Shown here: positions 42,801 to 57,800 of the stretch, piece by piece | Layout of the letters: each line of letters starts with the position of its first letter | How positions within the stretch are numbered: the first letter of the stretch is position 1 | Assembly: GCF_018691265.1 (NCBI RefSeq) | Contig: NW_024881278.1 | Coordinates: forward strand, 7,833,501 to 7,897,500 | DNA length: 64,000 bases | Reading direction: 5' to 3' | From: Tyto alba | Taxonomy: Eukaryota; Chordata; Aves; Strigiformes; Tytonidae | Notes under the pieces: generated by a model | The model's input: only the letters and a program-made list of their open reading frames with translations | What the model was told of the DNA's origin: nothing | The model's database searches: none | Made by a program: the position numbers and the translations under genes

Positions 42801-45800
42801 AACTTTTAAATATCTCCTCTGCAAAACAGTACGACATTTAAAGAATACTTTCAACCTACACAGACTGTGAGATATAGCTTGTGCTGTCTGAAAAGTTCCC
42901 TAGTACTGACCTTGAAATCTAATTTCAAGGGATGGCTTATATTGTACAATAAGCAGGGCCAGAGGCTGAGGATTATCATTCATACAGTGAAACAAGAGTT
43001 CAGGTGAGTTGCTATGTGGCAGGCCAAACCTGCTCTGATCCAAAAACATGATGGCTGAAATCTCATTAATTGATTGCTCGGAGATTTGTGAGCTGGAATA
43101 GATTGGATTTGTTGCTCCAGATGGTTTGTTTTCTAGTAATTATTGAAATTCTATGGCTTAGATTCAAAAAAGAGAAGGAAAACTGTTTGTCCAGGACCCT
43201 CTCCCATCAGAATGGTCACTGCAAGTTCAAAGAATCTTTTTCCAAACATAATATCAGCTGCCCATTTTAAAGCCTGCTTTTCTTTCATTAAGTTCTGAAT
43301 ACTTTCCAGACTGATTTTCTTTGTTCCTTTAGCAGTGGGGTAGCACACAGGAAGAGCCCACAGCATTACAATACAGGAGCACAAGTCTGAATACCAGTGG
43401 AAAGCATTTAAGGTACACAAGCAGAGTATTCATTATAGATTAAACCAGCCAGCTGTTTCACCCCAACTATGGAAAAAACATCACAAAGAATACCAGCTTT
43501 GAAAAGAAAGCTTCTAAACCAGTAACACTGAGTGACTACAGTAAATCAGCTCAAGAGCAAAAGGATGTCAGACCAAACCCAATGTCTTCTCCAAGTTTAT
43601 GTGAGTCTCTGTAAAAAGACTTCAGTGTCCCCCTCCAGAGGGACCACATCAGAGAGGCAAAGATACAAAAAGTAATGTTAACTCTGCAGGATAGTTGGTA
43701 ACATCCAGCATAGCTCAAGGAAAAAATCTCAGGGCACCACATTAAGCACATAAACCCTGTATTTCCCTGGAGTGTAAGACAAGAGAGTGGAGGGAGGAGT
43801 TGGGGAAAAAAAACAACAAGGTAAAATTGAATTACATATTATATAATTAAGTTACCCAGCAATACATATTTTCCTACTGCTGCAATGCACTAATAGTGGC
43901 AGAGAGAAGAGCAGCATCAGAAGAAATTTTTATTTTTTTTCTCCTGTTGGCAAAGGGCATATCTTAAGTACATAAGTGTGAAACATACTTATTTTTGATA
44001 AGAATATGGTAAATAAACTGAACACAGATTGCTTATGAATAAAATCAGTACTGCATTAATTTGTGGAATAAAACAAACAGATACCTCTCAGCAACATGAA
44101 AAAGCTTCAGATTTCTTTCCCCATAAAACAATCTCTAACTGGCTGCTTCTCCCTTTCTGTCTATCTGTGCAGTGTGGCTTAAGTAATAAAGATTTCACTT
44201 CAAGTTCTAGATTCACCTAGTTAACTAAGTGCTTAAATGCTAGAGAGACGATGCTTTTTCAAGTCTGCATTTTTACCACCAGAATGTTAGGATCAGTAGT
44301 AGCATAATTCATACGATAAACTCATAATCACACTAGTGAATTCAGAACTACATCAAATCCATCCACTGACCACAGGATTTAAGGTTAACTATCTGCCCCC
44401 TCCTTTGTATGCTGCCCATTTGGACTACAAAATCTTTGAATTCCTGTGGAAGAGATCTTGCATCTGGTAATTACACGTGATGTAACACATCTTAAAAACA
44501 TTCCCTCCCAATTTCTCACCAGAAGCAAGGGCTACTACTAGCTTAATCCTGAATATGTTTACCTAGTTCATGACACTTATTTTACGGAACAACAACAGCA
44601 CTCTTGCAGAGGTCTTTTCATCCTTACACTATGCAATTTTAATAGTAGTTTAATGTCACTTTCTCCTATGGATTATAAACACAAACCTCTAAACCCAAAA
44701 TAACACCCCTCATCCCTCTTAAAGATAGAAAAGTGGTCATAACAGGCTTGTTCCGTACTTACTGGACTATTAATCTTCAAAAATAATCAGCACATACAAA
44801 AGACAAACAAACCCCCTTCCATCCATCAAGTGGGAAGATCAGAGAACAAATCAGACATTATAGTGCACTGTAGTTCAACTCATTTCTAGTGTATTCTGAC
44901 TTTTGAATGCTTGGCTTCACAAATTCAGTAATGATTTTTTAACATTGCTCTGCACGTTTAATCTCCATTTTTAGACCAATTAGCTGAATTGTTTCCCTCC
45001 TCAGTAAGCTTCTGTAGGTTAGAACATCAAGTGGACACCCCTTTCCAAATTATAAATTTGTATAAATAGTTTCAGTTACCCTTTCAGCATACAGAAGATT
45101 TGCTAATTCTGATGCCTTAAACTTTTCAGAAGGCAAAAGGTCTGCTATGACACCCAGCTACAGGGTAGGTTTCCCTGGCTATTTCTTGGTTCACGCTAAT
45201 GTCAATTAGCACCTTCCCAGGGAGAAACATCAGAATTTATGTGAAACCAAATCAAAAATTTTCATCCCAGAATTTATACCATACCTTTGGCATGGCTTCC
45301 TGAACAATGCTGAAGAAAGTCACAACCATCCTACAAAATCTTTGTGCCTAATCTGCTGAAACATATAAACCCTTAAGAAATGCAGATTAAAAAAGGCATT
45401 TTTAAATGCCCCAATTTATTTCAGTAGAAAAAACACTTCAGAATTTGAGGTCAAAGAAAATGTGTTTGCATTAGAAAAGCAAAACAAAAAATTACATTTC
45501 TGAAGTTAAGAACTACATTTGTTGGTGTTGATTTTTTTTTTACTTTCAGAACTTGTTTGAAATAACACATGCAAGCTGTGTCCAAGATGCCTCCATATAA
45601 ACTCCAGTGAGTTTACATACAATTGTATGTGTGTAATCCACGTGCATGAATAAATTGAGCCTCACTAGCATATGAGTCTTTTCTCCATAGGAAATGATTA
45701 CAAGTTCCTCAATTTCCTTTCTATTATGTTTATGCAATTTGATATAGGAAAACATGAGCAAGCTCTACCATGTGCTAAAATGACTACAAGCTACAGAGTA

Positions 45801-48800
45801 TCACTGGTGAAGACCCCACTGAAGCCAAGTACAGCAGCCTGGGTTCACTGCTCTGGAAACTGTCACACAGCTTTTGGCTCTTTCAACAAGGGCAAAGAAA
45901 GACTGTGCCTTCAGAAGGCAACACAGACATTGTCTCAGCAATCTTGACAGAGTAAGCCATATTTGACAGGACCAACATTTACAGCCTTACATCACTCAAG
46001 TACTAGTTTTATTTCATTCTGCAAAAACACAGACAGCTTTGTCAAATACAGCACCTAGAAGATGTTTCAAGGAAACCTATGCTTTTCAAGTACATGCTTT
46101 TATTGATTGTTACCAATTTGTTGCCAACTATCAATTTTTAACTGTGCACACAGTTACTGCCCTTGACAAGCTGAAGTACAAAAGCCTCCGTAAAAGTATA
46201 GTTTAAACTGAACTTGTACTCAGTATTTCTGTAAATGTGCTGAAGCACTGAAGACATCTAGAACACTTCCTTCAGCACAAAAAGCCAGACTAATGGCATT
46301 GTACAGTTCCACATCCTATTGTATCAGTAATGAGAACATCTTTGCTTTGAAAATATCAAAGCATTACACATGGTCACAGTAATATCAACTATAAAGAATA
46401 CATAAATGCTTAAAATGCTCAAGTGAATAAAAAGCTTCTAGTAGAAATCACACATCTTACTGGCATTTGCATTTTAAACAGTCTCCCAGAAAGCTCAACC
46501 AATCCTGCATAGAGTTGCTCTAGAATAGTTACTGTTACTAAATTAAGGTTAATTTAGAGTCAAAGTGAGTTTCTTGATTTTTCATTGTGGATATAAGAAA
46601 GGCGTATCACTTCTAATTATGTGAGAAAAATCCCTAAATTGAGTGTTCAGGCAGCAGTTCCACTTGCCTGTGATCGTACAATCCAATACAACCTTGCGGT
46701 CCTACTCACTTTCAATTGGAACAGATTTGAGAATTGTATGTTAACACAGATAGTCATCAGCTAAGCAAATCAAAGTCTAGAATTCTACAGCAAATTAGAA
46801 CTTCATGTACTGCTAAAGGACTGTGAAGTGTTAATGCAACATCCTTGTGGAACCATCATTTCCATAGAGGCAAGCCACCAGACAGACACAGTAAAAAAAA
46901 GTTAAGCACCTTGCCCAAGATCACATCCAGTTTTTCCAAGACACTGTATAGACTAACACTTCTTATTCCAGAGGCACAATTCCAGAAATTGAGTCTTGTT
47001 TAAGTGCAGGAATAACATCTGGTAGATGTTCTATAAACATAAAAGGAAAACAGCTTTATGACTTCTTTGTATCTAACATTTAAATAAATATTAAATGCTC
47101 ACTAGTAGTAAGAACAGGAGACCAGATATGTATGAGAGGCCTGCAGCAACTTCTTTACCTTTACAGTGATGTACAAACACACAAAGTGTGGAACATCTTA
47201 AAATTTTGATGAACAAAGGGAGTTGTATGGCTCCTGCTAAAGCAAACAGACATTTCTGGCAGTTTCAAAGGGAGGAACAAACTGGAAGGAACAAGCTGGA
47301 AGGAACAAACATTCTTCACCGAATCAATTCAACAAATTGAAAATACCCCCCAACAAATGAAAATACCTCTACAGGCTTGTGTTTATGGTATGAGACTAAA
47401 CCGTAACGTATTTTAATTCTCACAGCTATTTTTCTAAACACTGCCCTAATTTAGTAGCCTTAAGTGTCAGTGAGAACATGTGAACTTCAACAGTAACTTG
47501 ATTTATTCTCAGAAGTAACTGAAGTGCTTAGCCTGCATGCCTTCAAAAAATCTGATACTCAAAGGGTGAAGAAAACAGGAGGACTAAGCTCTAATTAGAC
47601 AGTATTTAGTAAATCCTAATTAACTATGTGTTGTAAACCTACATTTAGCATCATTTATTTAGTACAAACTATTTTTTTATTAAAATATATTACTACTAGG
47701 AACACTGCAGTGATTTGAAATGAAAGCAGACACTTGATACAGAATTCCAGTTCCACTGAGCTACTGCAAATTCACAGTGACTCTAAAAATTGCTAGATTA
47801 AAAAAGAAAATCTACAAGGTCACACAAGACAGCTATCTTTATACCCCAGCAGAAGAAATGGGGGTGTAGAAAACATCCTTCTTGCACTATTCCCTATCAA
47901 GAAAGACATAACCATGGTTAAAAGCTTTAGTGGTTTATGGCATTTCAATGAAGAACAGTGGCAATCCATTACAGTCTAAACGACAGGACCAGTGCCAGGA
48001 GTCCACTTCTCTTTGTGGCTGTTACTGGTGGGCTGTGTAACCCTCAGTGGAGAGCTACACCTCTCCCCTCAACCGTTCTTGGTCCACAGGGAGAGAATTA
48101 TCTTTTGTTATGTCCCAAAGTGACTAACAAGAGGGGACTTCACTTAGGGGCAGTTGGCACTGCTGCATATAAAATGGCAAGGGCAGAGCAAAGGTAAGCC
48201 ACTCAGCCTCCAGTTCTATGTTGGAAGCATGCAGCTCTCTCCTTCAGCCAAGTATCATTCATATCTTACCGGCTTTATTCTCAGAAGCCAGTAACAAAAA
48301 ACTACATCTTCTGACTTACCCGACCCATTCCTGATCTTTGCAAGCTGAGTACAGTTGCTACAATAAACTGTAATTAGTTCTTCATTTATCTAGTTTTGAA
48401 CTGCTAAAATGCCAAAGAACAAGGCTTAATTCCAATCTTTTCCAGGTCATCATCGGTAATATTTAGTAAATTTAATTTACAGGACCAGGATATGAGCCTG
48501 CGTAATTGAAATAGTTCACAATTTCATCTATCAATTTTAAGCAATTAAAAAATAATCATAAAAAAAATACCTCAAACATTCAGTAGGAAGAGATGGTCAC
48601 ATTTATCATTATACTAGCCACAAAGATTATAGTTTAACATAATTTAGTTTTCCAATGTAGGCTAATTTTACCTTTAAACAAATAAAAATAAAACCAAACA
48701 AAAAACCAGAGCTTGTTATACTTGGACCCACACTGAACTATAAAAACCCCATTGTACTTCTTGTCATCTGCCTGTTATTAAGTCACCGACATACTGTAAA

Positions 48801-51800
48801 CCACCTTGAGCAGTGATTAATGTAAAAACTACTTTTCATTACAACCATAAATGAGAACACATCCTAACCCTTTTTCACTATTTCACACTTAGGCAAAGTA
48901 AAAAGACAGCTTAAAGAATGTGACTGTAATTTCCCCTCTCCCCTTTCCTTCAAAATATCTCAGTGTCAGCTTCCCAAGAACAGCACATATTTTAGGAATA
49001 TTTTAGCCTTACTATTATGCCATATAGCTGCCTCACTGGCAAGACACAAGGTAAACTTTATGTGCTCTGCATCAGAGCAGATGTACTTTTATAGAAATAA
49101 TAGAAAATAAGTATGGCAAAAAGTATTAATCCTCACAGTTTTATAAATGTTTTATGTAACAATGAAGCATATAATGTCTAGTATACTTTGCATGATCAAC
49201 TTCAAATACAATAGTTGCAATTTTGCATCTATATGCTTCTCTTAGACATGTGGGATGTTAATGTTCACCTTGGCCTACACATTCCTTGATCAGATAAAAG
49301 ATACAATGAAATTTCAGCCACTGTGTTTGTTAAACATGGCTAGTAATTAAACCAATCCAGTAATTCATTTTTACCACCTTTTAATAAATACAACCCTGAA
49401 AATGTATACCTATGAATTTGGAGCCTATTTTGAGAACAACTGCATTCGTCTTTGAATAAAGATAAGAGGTTTCTCACAACCTACTTAATTCGTTTTATAA
49501 GCACTTGTATTAAGATGGTCTAAACAATCTCTGTCTCGCTAAATTGTCTCTACCATGTTTGACCATAAACTTGGTTTCAAACCCCTCTTGGCGTTTCACT
49601 CCCACTGCAATTAGCTCATCCTTCTGACATTCTCCTCTCCCACACTAACAGATTTCAGAATTTCCCTTCTATCTCTAGGATCAATCTCCAGTAATGATTT
49701 TTTTTCTATTACAGCACATCTTTGGTTACTGTATCTCTGCCCCCTAGACAAAATTCTCTGGAAGTTTTGTACTTTTTCTGCTTATCTGATATTACTCCCC
49801 ACTTCCTGAATCCACTAATGCCCAATCTGCAATCACATTATTTTACTGATCAGCTGTTGCCAAACCCAAATTGACTTCCATATTCTCTCCCTAATCCATC
49901 AATATTTCCAACTTCTCTGAACATTTCACTCAACTGCCTTTGTCTTCTTTTCAATAGCAGGTTTCTGGGCATATCACAGATGTCTCTCGCACATACCTAA
50001 AAACCTACACCACTTCCTTTTCTGTACAAGCATCCCCTGCAGATTCATTTCTACCATTATGCCTAGGTTCATGTGTAAAGCATTACAGTTTTTTCTCCTA
50101 AACATTTAGATTGAACTGAACATTTTTTAAAATATCCTTTTATAGTGGAGAAAAATCTCAAAATACAGACTAAAATACTTTCGTTTTTTATCTCAATGTA
50201 AATTGGGTATTAAGATCTAGAATTCTGCTCAAAGAACCCAGTCGTAGTCTAAATATGGAGCTTTGGTCTTTTTAGTAGCATTTCGTTCCATTTCATGCCA
50301 TCAGGGATATTATTTGCAAAAAAATTAAAAATTATATCGAGGAAAAAAGCATTTATTCAACGCTACTTGGTACAAACAGTAATCTTAGATACACCAAATG
50401 AAACAGAATGACAGTTGTGATATTCATTAAGATAGAGTTCCTTTCTCCCCTTTATGTGGTAAAAATCTAGATTTTTCTATGCAGATACACACTGAAGTAA
50501 TTTTAAAATCTTGTGTCATTTATATATTTCATCTTAATTCTTAACTGACATTGATATTAAAAATTAAAACATTCAAATTAAATTAGCATTACTTTATTAA
50601 TTAGAAACAACTTCTAAAACAAGCAGTCTATATTTAATATAATGTATTTCTAGAAAGACAGGAAGAATACTTACTATGCTGTTATATACTACCTGTGTCT
50701 AAAGAAATTGTCCTAAGATTTTAGAGTGTCAGCCTGATTTGAAATCTTTGATTTTTCAAATAAATTCTGAATTTGGCAATCCACAAGAGTGTTTTCTTCT
50801 TCTTTTGCTGGATAACTAAGTAATATGTCAAAGTTCAAAAAATTCTCATACAAAAGTGATTTCTAGCCTGTCAAGGCAAGTTGCTATGGCAACAACCACA
50901 ATGACTAAAAAGGTTCTAGCCTTATTTAAAGGATAAAACAGAAAAAATATCACAAAATACTATAATGAAAAACCCTGTACTATAAATCTTAGTAGCAAAA
51001 AAGCCCAAACAAACAAACAAACACACATAGATGAAGGACTACCTCCTCTACCCCATTTAACAATATCTGGGCTGGCAAAAAAAGCCTTCAGTTTACCGTA
51101 AAACCTTATGTCATTATGTTTTAGAAATGCTGCTACTGCTTTTCTTGGGACTTTAGTATTCTTTGGCTTACAGACAGGTAAAAGACTGAAAACGAGCTTT
51201 TAGTAGCTAAGGATAATGGGTATTATCTATGCGGAACAGTAGCAGCAAACAGAACAGGACTATAAAATAGAGTAGAAAAAAATGTAGTGGAGAAAAGATG
51301 GATTCTACCATAACAGTCTAAAAATAGATTCACTTCAAATGAAGCACGGACAGTTGAAAGTATCTACAGAACAAACAGCTCCATCTAGAGGTTAAAAAGC
51401 AAGAAACGTTAAAGCAAGATCACAGGTAAAATATTCCCAAGACTTCTTAAAAATACCTCCTAAAATGGTCTGCAAGATCTCGCAATTAAAATAAATAATT
51501 GGCTTCAAAATACGTTGTGTAAAAGTTGTTTGATCTTTGAGAATCTAAAAGCTTTTTCATTAAAAACAAACTGAAGGCAAATCTTGAAATGGAAATGCCT
51601 AAATCAAAACCTGCCCATTCATACCTCAAGCTTCTTGTATTTCAGTTAAACTCACACTGAAATCCTAGCCTCAGTGAAGTCAGTAAATTTTGTCAGTTTT
51701 CATCGTGATCAGGTTTCCACCACAGAATCTAAATCAGTCAGCCTCCCAGCACCACTTCAACAAAAGTTTATACCAATGTTCAACACTAAGCGAATGGTTT

Positions 51801-54800
51801 GATAAGGAATGTAATTTCTTGCACATGCAACACTTCTCAAGCCCCAGTCCTTCATTCTTACCTATCATTTTCCACTTATTTCTGCAAGAGTCAGAATGCC
51901 CCTGCTAAGCTGTTACATGCTCCAGAGCAAACTCTGTTTTGTATGTCATCTTTAGAAATAATTCATCATAATTTTGTGTCTGCAGGGAAACAATTATTTC
52001 CACATTTTAGAACAAAACCCAGGTTTCAGCACACTACTTGAAAAACTACACAAGGCTCAGGTAAAAGAGGCCAGTTATTTTCCCTGCCAGGATGGGAAGG
52101 AACCAAACTGGCAGCTCACTGCCTGCATTAGCACTCTTCTGTGCTCACCTGCAGCAGTACGTACGTAAGCCTTTGGCTGCCTTCCTGCACCTAATCCCTC
52201 AATTCTAACAGAATAAAGTCATATTTGACTACCCTAGACTCTCTGAAGATCATCAAATACCTGGCCAACTGATTTCCAGAATAGATCTTCTCTAACATAC
52301 TCCCACTTCTCTAGAGAACTTTAAGTGTGGATGGATAATCATACCTCCAACTCTCTCAGTGTTAAAACTAATTTTCTCCACTTTCCACTGGTTCTGGTCA
52401 CTCTCCATCTAAACTCTATACATGCATTACAATAATGCTTAAAATCAATCACCAGGACTGTCTTCAATTCCTTCCAGATTACATTTTACTTTGCAATCTG
52501 CATTAAAAAAAAATAAATCACATAAGGGCATTGTTTCTTGAGCCTGTACTGGACACTTCCTAGCTGTGCCTCACAATACAAGTAGTGATACAAAGTAGAA
52601 TAAAACAAGTCAGAAAATCAGGAGCAAAGGACTGCTGCTGGAAAGCTGTTGGCTTGGAGGTCTGCCGCATTACTGCCCCAGAACAAAGGCATGCTTTCTT
52701 ATTCACTCCATGCTTCTTGGTAATGTGAATTGCCTCATAGTGGTTTTCCCACTTTTTTTTTTTTTTTTTTGTTTTTACATTTTCCCTATCATTATCCTGT
52801 TCAAACTCTTAACCCTCATTCTTCCCTCCCATATTGCTTTTTTCTACGTACCTGTTCTAGAACTGTACTTTCTTATGGCATCCCTCCTCTCTTTTTAGTT
52901 TATATCCTTGATTCTTCTTAGCATAGAAGTTGTTTATGATAGACCAAAACACCTCTTCCACCTTCCCCCCAGAAAAACACTAACATTAACAAGTCAGAAC
53001 CAGTAAAACTACTGATAAAACATTTTATTACCATCAATACTCGTTTTTTTTTTTTTTTTAAAGTCCAAGTTCTGCACCTCTGAAAACCAGGCTATTCTGT
53101 GCCTAATGTTTAATTTGGAAAGTTATGCAAGTGTGAAAATACTTCTCCAAAAGACACTACACAAACTATTCCTGAAAGATTTCTACAAAGTAGCACGTGG
53201 TTCCAACACTTGAAATACCATTCACCAGGAACCTTTCTTGTAATATCTTACAATATTGATTCACATACCATATGTGTCTGAAAAGTGTCCAATGTCTTTG
53301 AACATAGAGATTGCAAAATTTTTAAGAAGTGTAATACATACACAGTCTCTTACATTCTGAATATCTAGTAAATACAAACCAGAGCTTGCATAGGAAGTTG
53401 GCTCCAGAGTTACCTCCTGATTATTTATCACAGTTTGAATACAAATGTATGTCTAGGGTTACCGGTTTATATTAATTTGCCATAACAGAAGCATCATTTT
53501 GTTTTTAACATAGCATTTTAAGGAACCCTTGAATCTAGAACACACAGTATTACAAAATCCTGGGAAGCATGACTGAGCATTACAATGTTCTGCTGTAAGT
53601 TCTAGGAAAAACTTCAAAGAAAACTCAAATGTATTTTGACCTCCTATTAACATGTACCAGCAGAGAGAAGTAAGGACCTTTTGAAGTAGTTGTTCATATA
53701 GAGTAGCTCTGTTTTTATGTGCAAGTTCATCAATTTAATGACAAAAATAAACTCACTACCTTTTCAATTTATCAGCGTACACACAGGGAGCAAAAGTGAA
53801 CTGTTTGTCCTTCAGCATCCTACTGTAGGATCTCCAATTTAATAATCTGTGTATCAATGCATACTTTGAAATCATACTTCAACTTCAGCATTGCAACATT
53901 ATTCCCACAGAGGAAAACACTGATTTCCAGCATGAAATGAAGAGGCAGCAACTCAAAACAACTTTTTATTTGCTCTGAGTATCGAACACAAGGTATGTCA
54001 AAAGCTTCAACATTTTTCTTCGTTGCAGTCCAGCTTGCTGACCCACTTAAAACTGTATAACAACAAAAAATAAAAACTTTTCTTTCTTTTTGCAATAGTC
54101 TGTATGCAATGACTCTTTGAGAACAAGCCTAGTTTCTGTTAGTCTAATTTTAGAGCTCTCCTGTGAGATCCCCCGTTACACACAAACTTTCTGGTGTTGG
54201 GGTAAGTGTGGTTTCCTTTAAATCCCATTGACACAGATAACAGGAAAAGGATGCATGAAAACACTGCATTCTGCAGAAAATCTAGTTCATGCAGATACGA
54301 GAAATATCAGGAGCTAAGCTGCACTTCCACTTAAACCTGCTTAATGAGAATAAATCAACTGACTAGAAATTTTGAAATGAACAAGTACTCCAACAAATAG
54401 AAACCAAGTCCTGATTCCTCACATGTTCATTTTTGGTGCTAAATTAACTAGAGAGGTAGCACCCCGATACTAAATTTACAAAATATTTAAATCAGGCTAT
54501 TAACAAAGTTCTTCCAGAATATAAGTACAAACTTGACCTAGGAAAACAACTGAGATTTCTCTGGCTTTGTTTTGCAGCCCAAGATAAGCAACCTAATGTT
54601 AAGCTCAAAACCAACGAGAATTACTACAAATACTTCTGTCACATTAGATAATCATATATAAATCACTTTACCAGAAAGTATAACACTAGTCTTTCTGCAG
54701 AAAGGCAACTTTATGTAAGTTCAGTTTTGAAGCAATTCCTGTATTGAAAAGTGATGGCAGAATTTGCACCAGTAATTGCCCATCCATAATAAAGCTTACA

Positions 54801-57800
54801 AAGGGAAGTTTTACCTTCACTCATTATTTGTTGAGCGTACAAACCACTGAAGGATTTTTCAAAACTCCCAACAATCCTCCTACATACACTTGCAAAAATG
54901 ATGGTTGGAAGCAATTGAATTGGGCTTTGTGCTTTTCCAGGCATCATTTCCTCAGAGTGATAGCTTTAAGTTTTTGGAAATTGGCAATTTCATAAAGAAA
55001 ATCATTACCCATTCTTTTCAAGTCAGCAAAATACTTCAAAATTTATTTCCAGATGGTAGAGCCTACAGGCCTCTGCTGAAATGTGTATTTACGTATTAAT
55101 TTTTTAAATCAGGAAAAAAAAAAAAACATTTAAACACAGTTTCCTTGAAGTTGATTTAAATACAGGCTGAACAAGCATTTCAAGTAGTTCCTCAGTCTAT
55201 TTCTTAACAGAGAAGTTCTGAAGAATTAAAAATGAGATCTTTGCTCATGTATATGAATAAAGGCTTTTCCTTCATTTCACACGAAAAGAGTTGTTACAGA
55301 AATACACCGACAAACTGTAAGACACTAGAAATTAAAACTCCCTGATGGTACATGCTATTTTTAAAGCCAAAAGATTTTTTTACAGCTTAAGAGGATGCAT
55401 CTCCTCAAAACTAAAACTGACTATTGAAAGTACTGTTACATTACTGACATACAATTCTACTTGTTACTTTGTATTAAAAATGCTTCTGTAAACAACTACA
55501 GTAAGACTGAAAAAAACCACAAAAGTACTTACATTGCATTTACTTTATCTTCTGGGCCCTGAACTTGACCCGTTACAGTTCCTTGACTGGTATTTTTAAC
55601 CCAGCCAACTACTCCTAATTTCCTAGCTTCCTCTTCTGTGTACTGATTTGAAAAATAACGAAAAAGGACAATCAGTGTCAGCATATACACCACATGTATA
55701 CCATTTAAAACCCCACTTTCATATCTTTAAGACCTACACTTAAAAAAAAATACATGGATGATGTTCAGATTCAGGCACTAAGATATTCCTGTCAGCTCTG
55801 AAGATGCAGCAGAGGCAGCCAGCTTTGGACCAAGAATGAGATTTCGCATATACATAATAAACGCACAATTAATTCCCACTTCCACACCTTTTAATACTTT
55901 TCTTAAAAAAAACTATACATATGATTACTCCCACTGAGACATTACATTGCTTATAAAGAAGACATCTTCTTGCCTTTCTCATATATACGTGCATAGAAGC
56001 CTTCTGATGTCATGAGGCTTTTTTCCTTCACAGGGAGGCCAAAGACTTGCTCCCCTTATTTCAGGAACTTTAACACAGTTTTGATCACTAAGTACTCTAC
56101 TAGTTCCACACCTCTCCCTTGTACCCACTCCATTCCTTTCTATAGCTCATATCACTGCTCATTTGCCTCTTCAGCAATCAGTGACTGACCTCATTAAATT
56201 TGCTATATGTACAAACTTCATAGTTCTTCTCTCCAGTTTAATTTTAAATCCTTTCCATCTGACTTCCACCCTTTAAATTCTACCCTCAGCTGCTACATTA
56301 CTACAAACAAATAGCAGCAAAGATCACAATCAATTTATACTGGTTTTCTAGTGTTTTTGCAATACCACAACAAATTATGGTTTCCCAGCTATTCACTCCT
56401 TGTGATGAAATTGGGAACTTCCAAGTTTCCTGGTTTTTTTAATGTTCAGGGTTTTTTTCTTAAACTTTCTCATTTTCCCTCTTCCACAGAATACATGCAC
56501 GTTTTCATAATTTCTTTCTGGACATTGTAATGGTAGGGAACAGAAAGCCTGTTTTGCAGAAATCCATTGAATTTTTGTTCCATGTAGGACAATAAAAACA
56601 CTATTAGCCAATACAGGTTACTTAATTTCATTAATAGCAAATTTATTTACATTAAAGGTACATCCTGTTTTACTTCTCACTCCTTTAGTAAAGGGGTACA
56701 AAGCTACATGGCCATGTTTTTACCTTGTATTGCAGAACATCAACAGACACTGGTGGCTCTAACAATAAGATCGGATATTTTTCAATGCATTTAGATGGGA
56801 AATAGCCACCAAACATTTTAGACTATGTGGAGTAATACTCAAAACAGTACACAGATACTAAATAGGCACACTGTGTTATCAGCCTCTTTAGACACTTATT
56901 CTAATGCCAACAGCCAAAAATTTCAGGTCAATATGACTACATTCCAAAAGGCAAAACAAATTTTGGGGTAATTTAGCTAATGAAAAGGTGCTGCTAACTA
57001 TTAAGAGTGTTTCTCAAGAGGATTATGAGCAGCTTCTCCATACTAAATTGTCCAAAAGCATGGGAATGCAGCTGACAACCTGCTTCTCACTACTGCTTAT
57101 TAGGCTCAGGACTGGCACTGTGGTATGCATTCACGCAGCTCCAGGTGAGCTCCAAAGAAGGCAGAGCAAGCTTGCACCTGCCCACCACATAATGTGTGGG
57201 CATACACTTTCCACTTGATAGATTAATTCAATTCAAGGCCTACTATATTGTAATCCTCTGTCCATTTCAATTTTGCACTATTTCACAATACATATAAAGT
57301 ATGCATAAAACCCTATAGGTCTAATATTAAGCATGGTCCACTATTCTGAGACTGAAAACTTTTATTTGAAACATGTCCTCTTGTTTCTTGGGTTTCTATA
57401 AAATTAAAAACTACCTGATGCATTTTCAGAGCTGGTAGAGACATCTGGCTGGGATATGAGACACAGACAGTGTGTCTGTAGTACACTGTTACAAGGAAAC
57501 ATAATAAGCGTCTTTAAATAGTGGTACTGTAATTGTAATTTAAAAGGATCAACTGGAATACATCATTTCAGAAGCCAGTACCAAGAAGTTCAGATTTAAC
57601 CTTTCTAAAATTAACATGTTACAATGCGCTTGTGGCTGTTTTATCACAAGACAATCTAAACACAATCTTTATACACTATATAAACAAGCAACACATGAGT
57701 AAGCTTTCAAAAATCCATTTTAATATAACAGTAATATAAAACAAGTACTTTTTTTTCCTTTTAAATCCCCTTGCAATACTTAACCGTCTAAGCTAGAACT

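Larger units (their letters stand above)
12851..55532 (-). other. ACYP2: ACYP2 intron 3 (42,682 bp)
   Basis: A single very large intron makes up two thirds of the window. It is AT-rich with scattered A/T homopolymers, short tandem duplications (14932-14969, 47273-47367) and several patches richer in G+C or CpG (15835-16250, 21720-21900, 32040-32240, 35090-35410, 42490-42790, 47950-48200). No nested gene was recognised. In humans the corresponding gene also has very long introns and hosts the retrogene TSPYL6; I see no TSPY-like open frame here. Confidence 0.85.
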
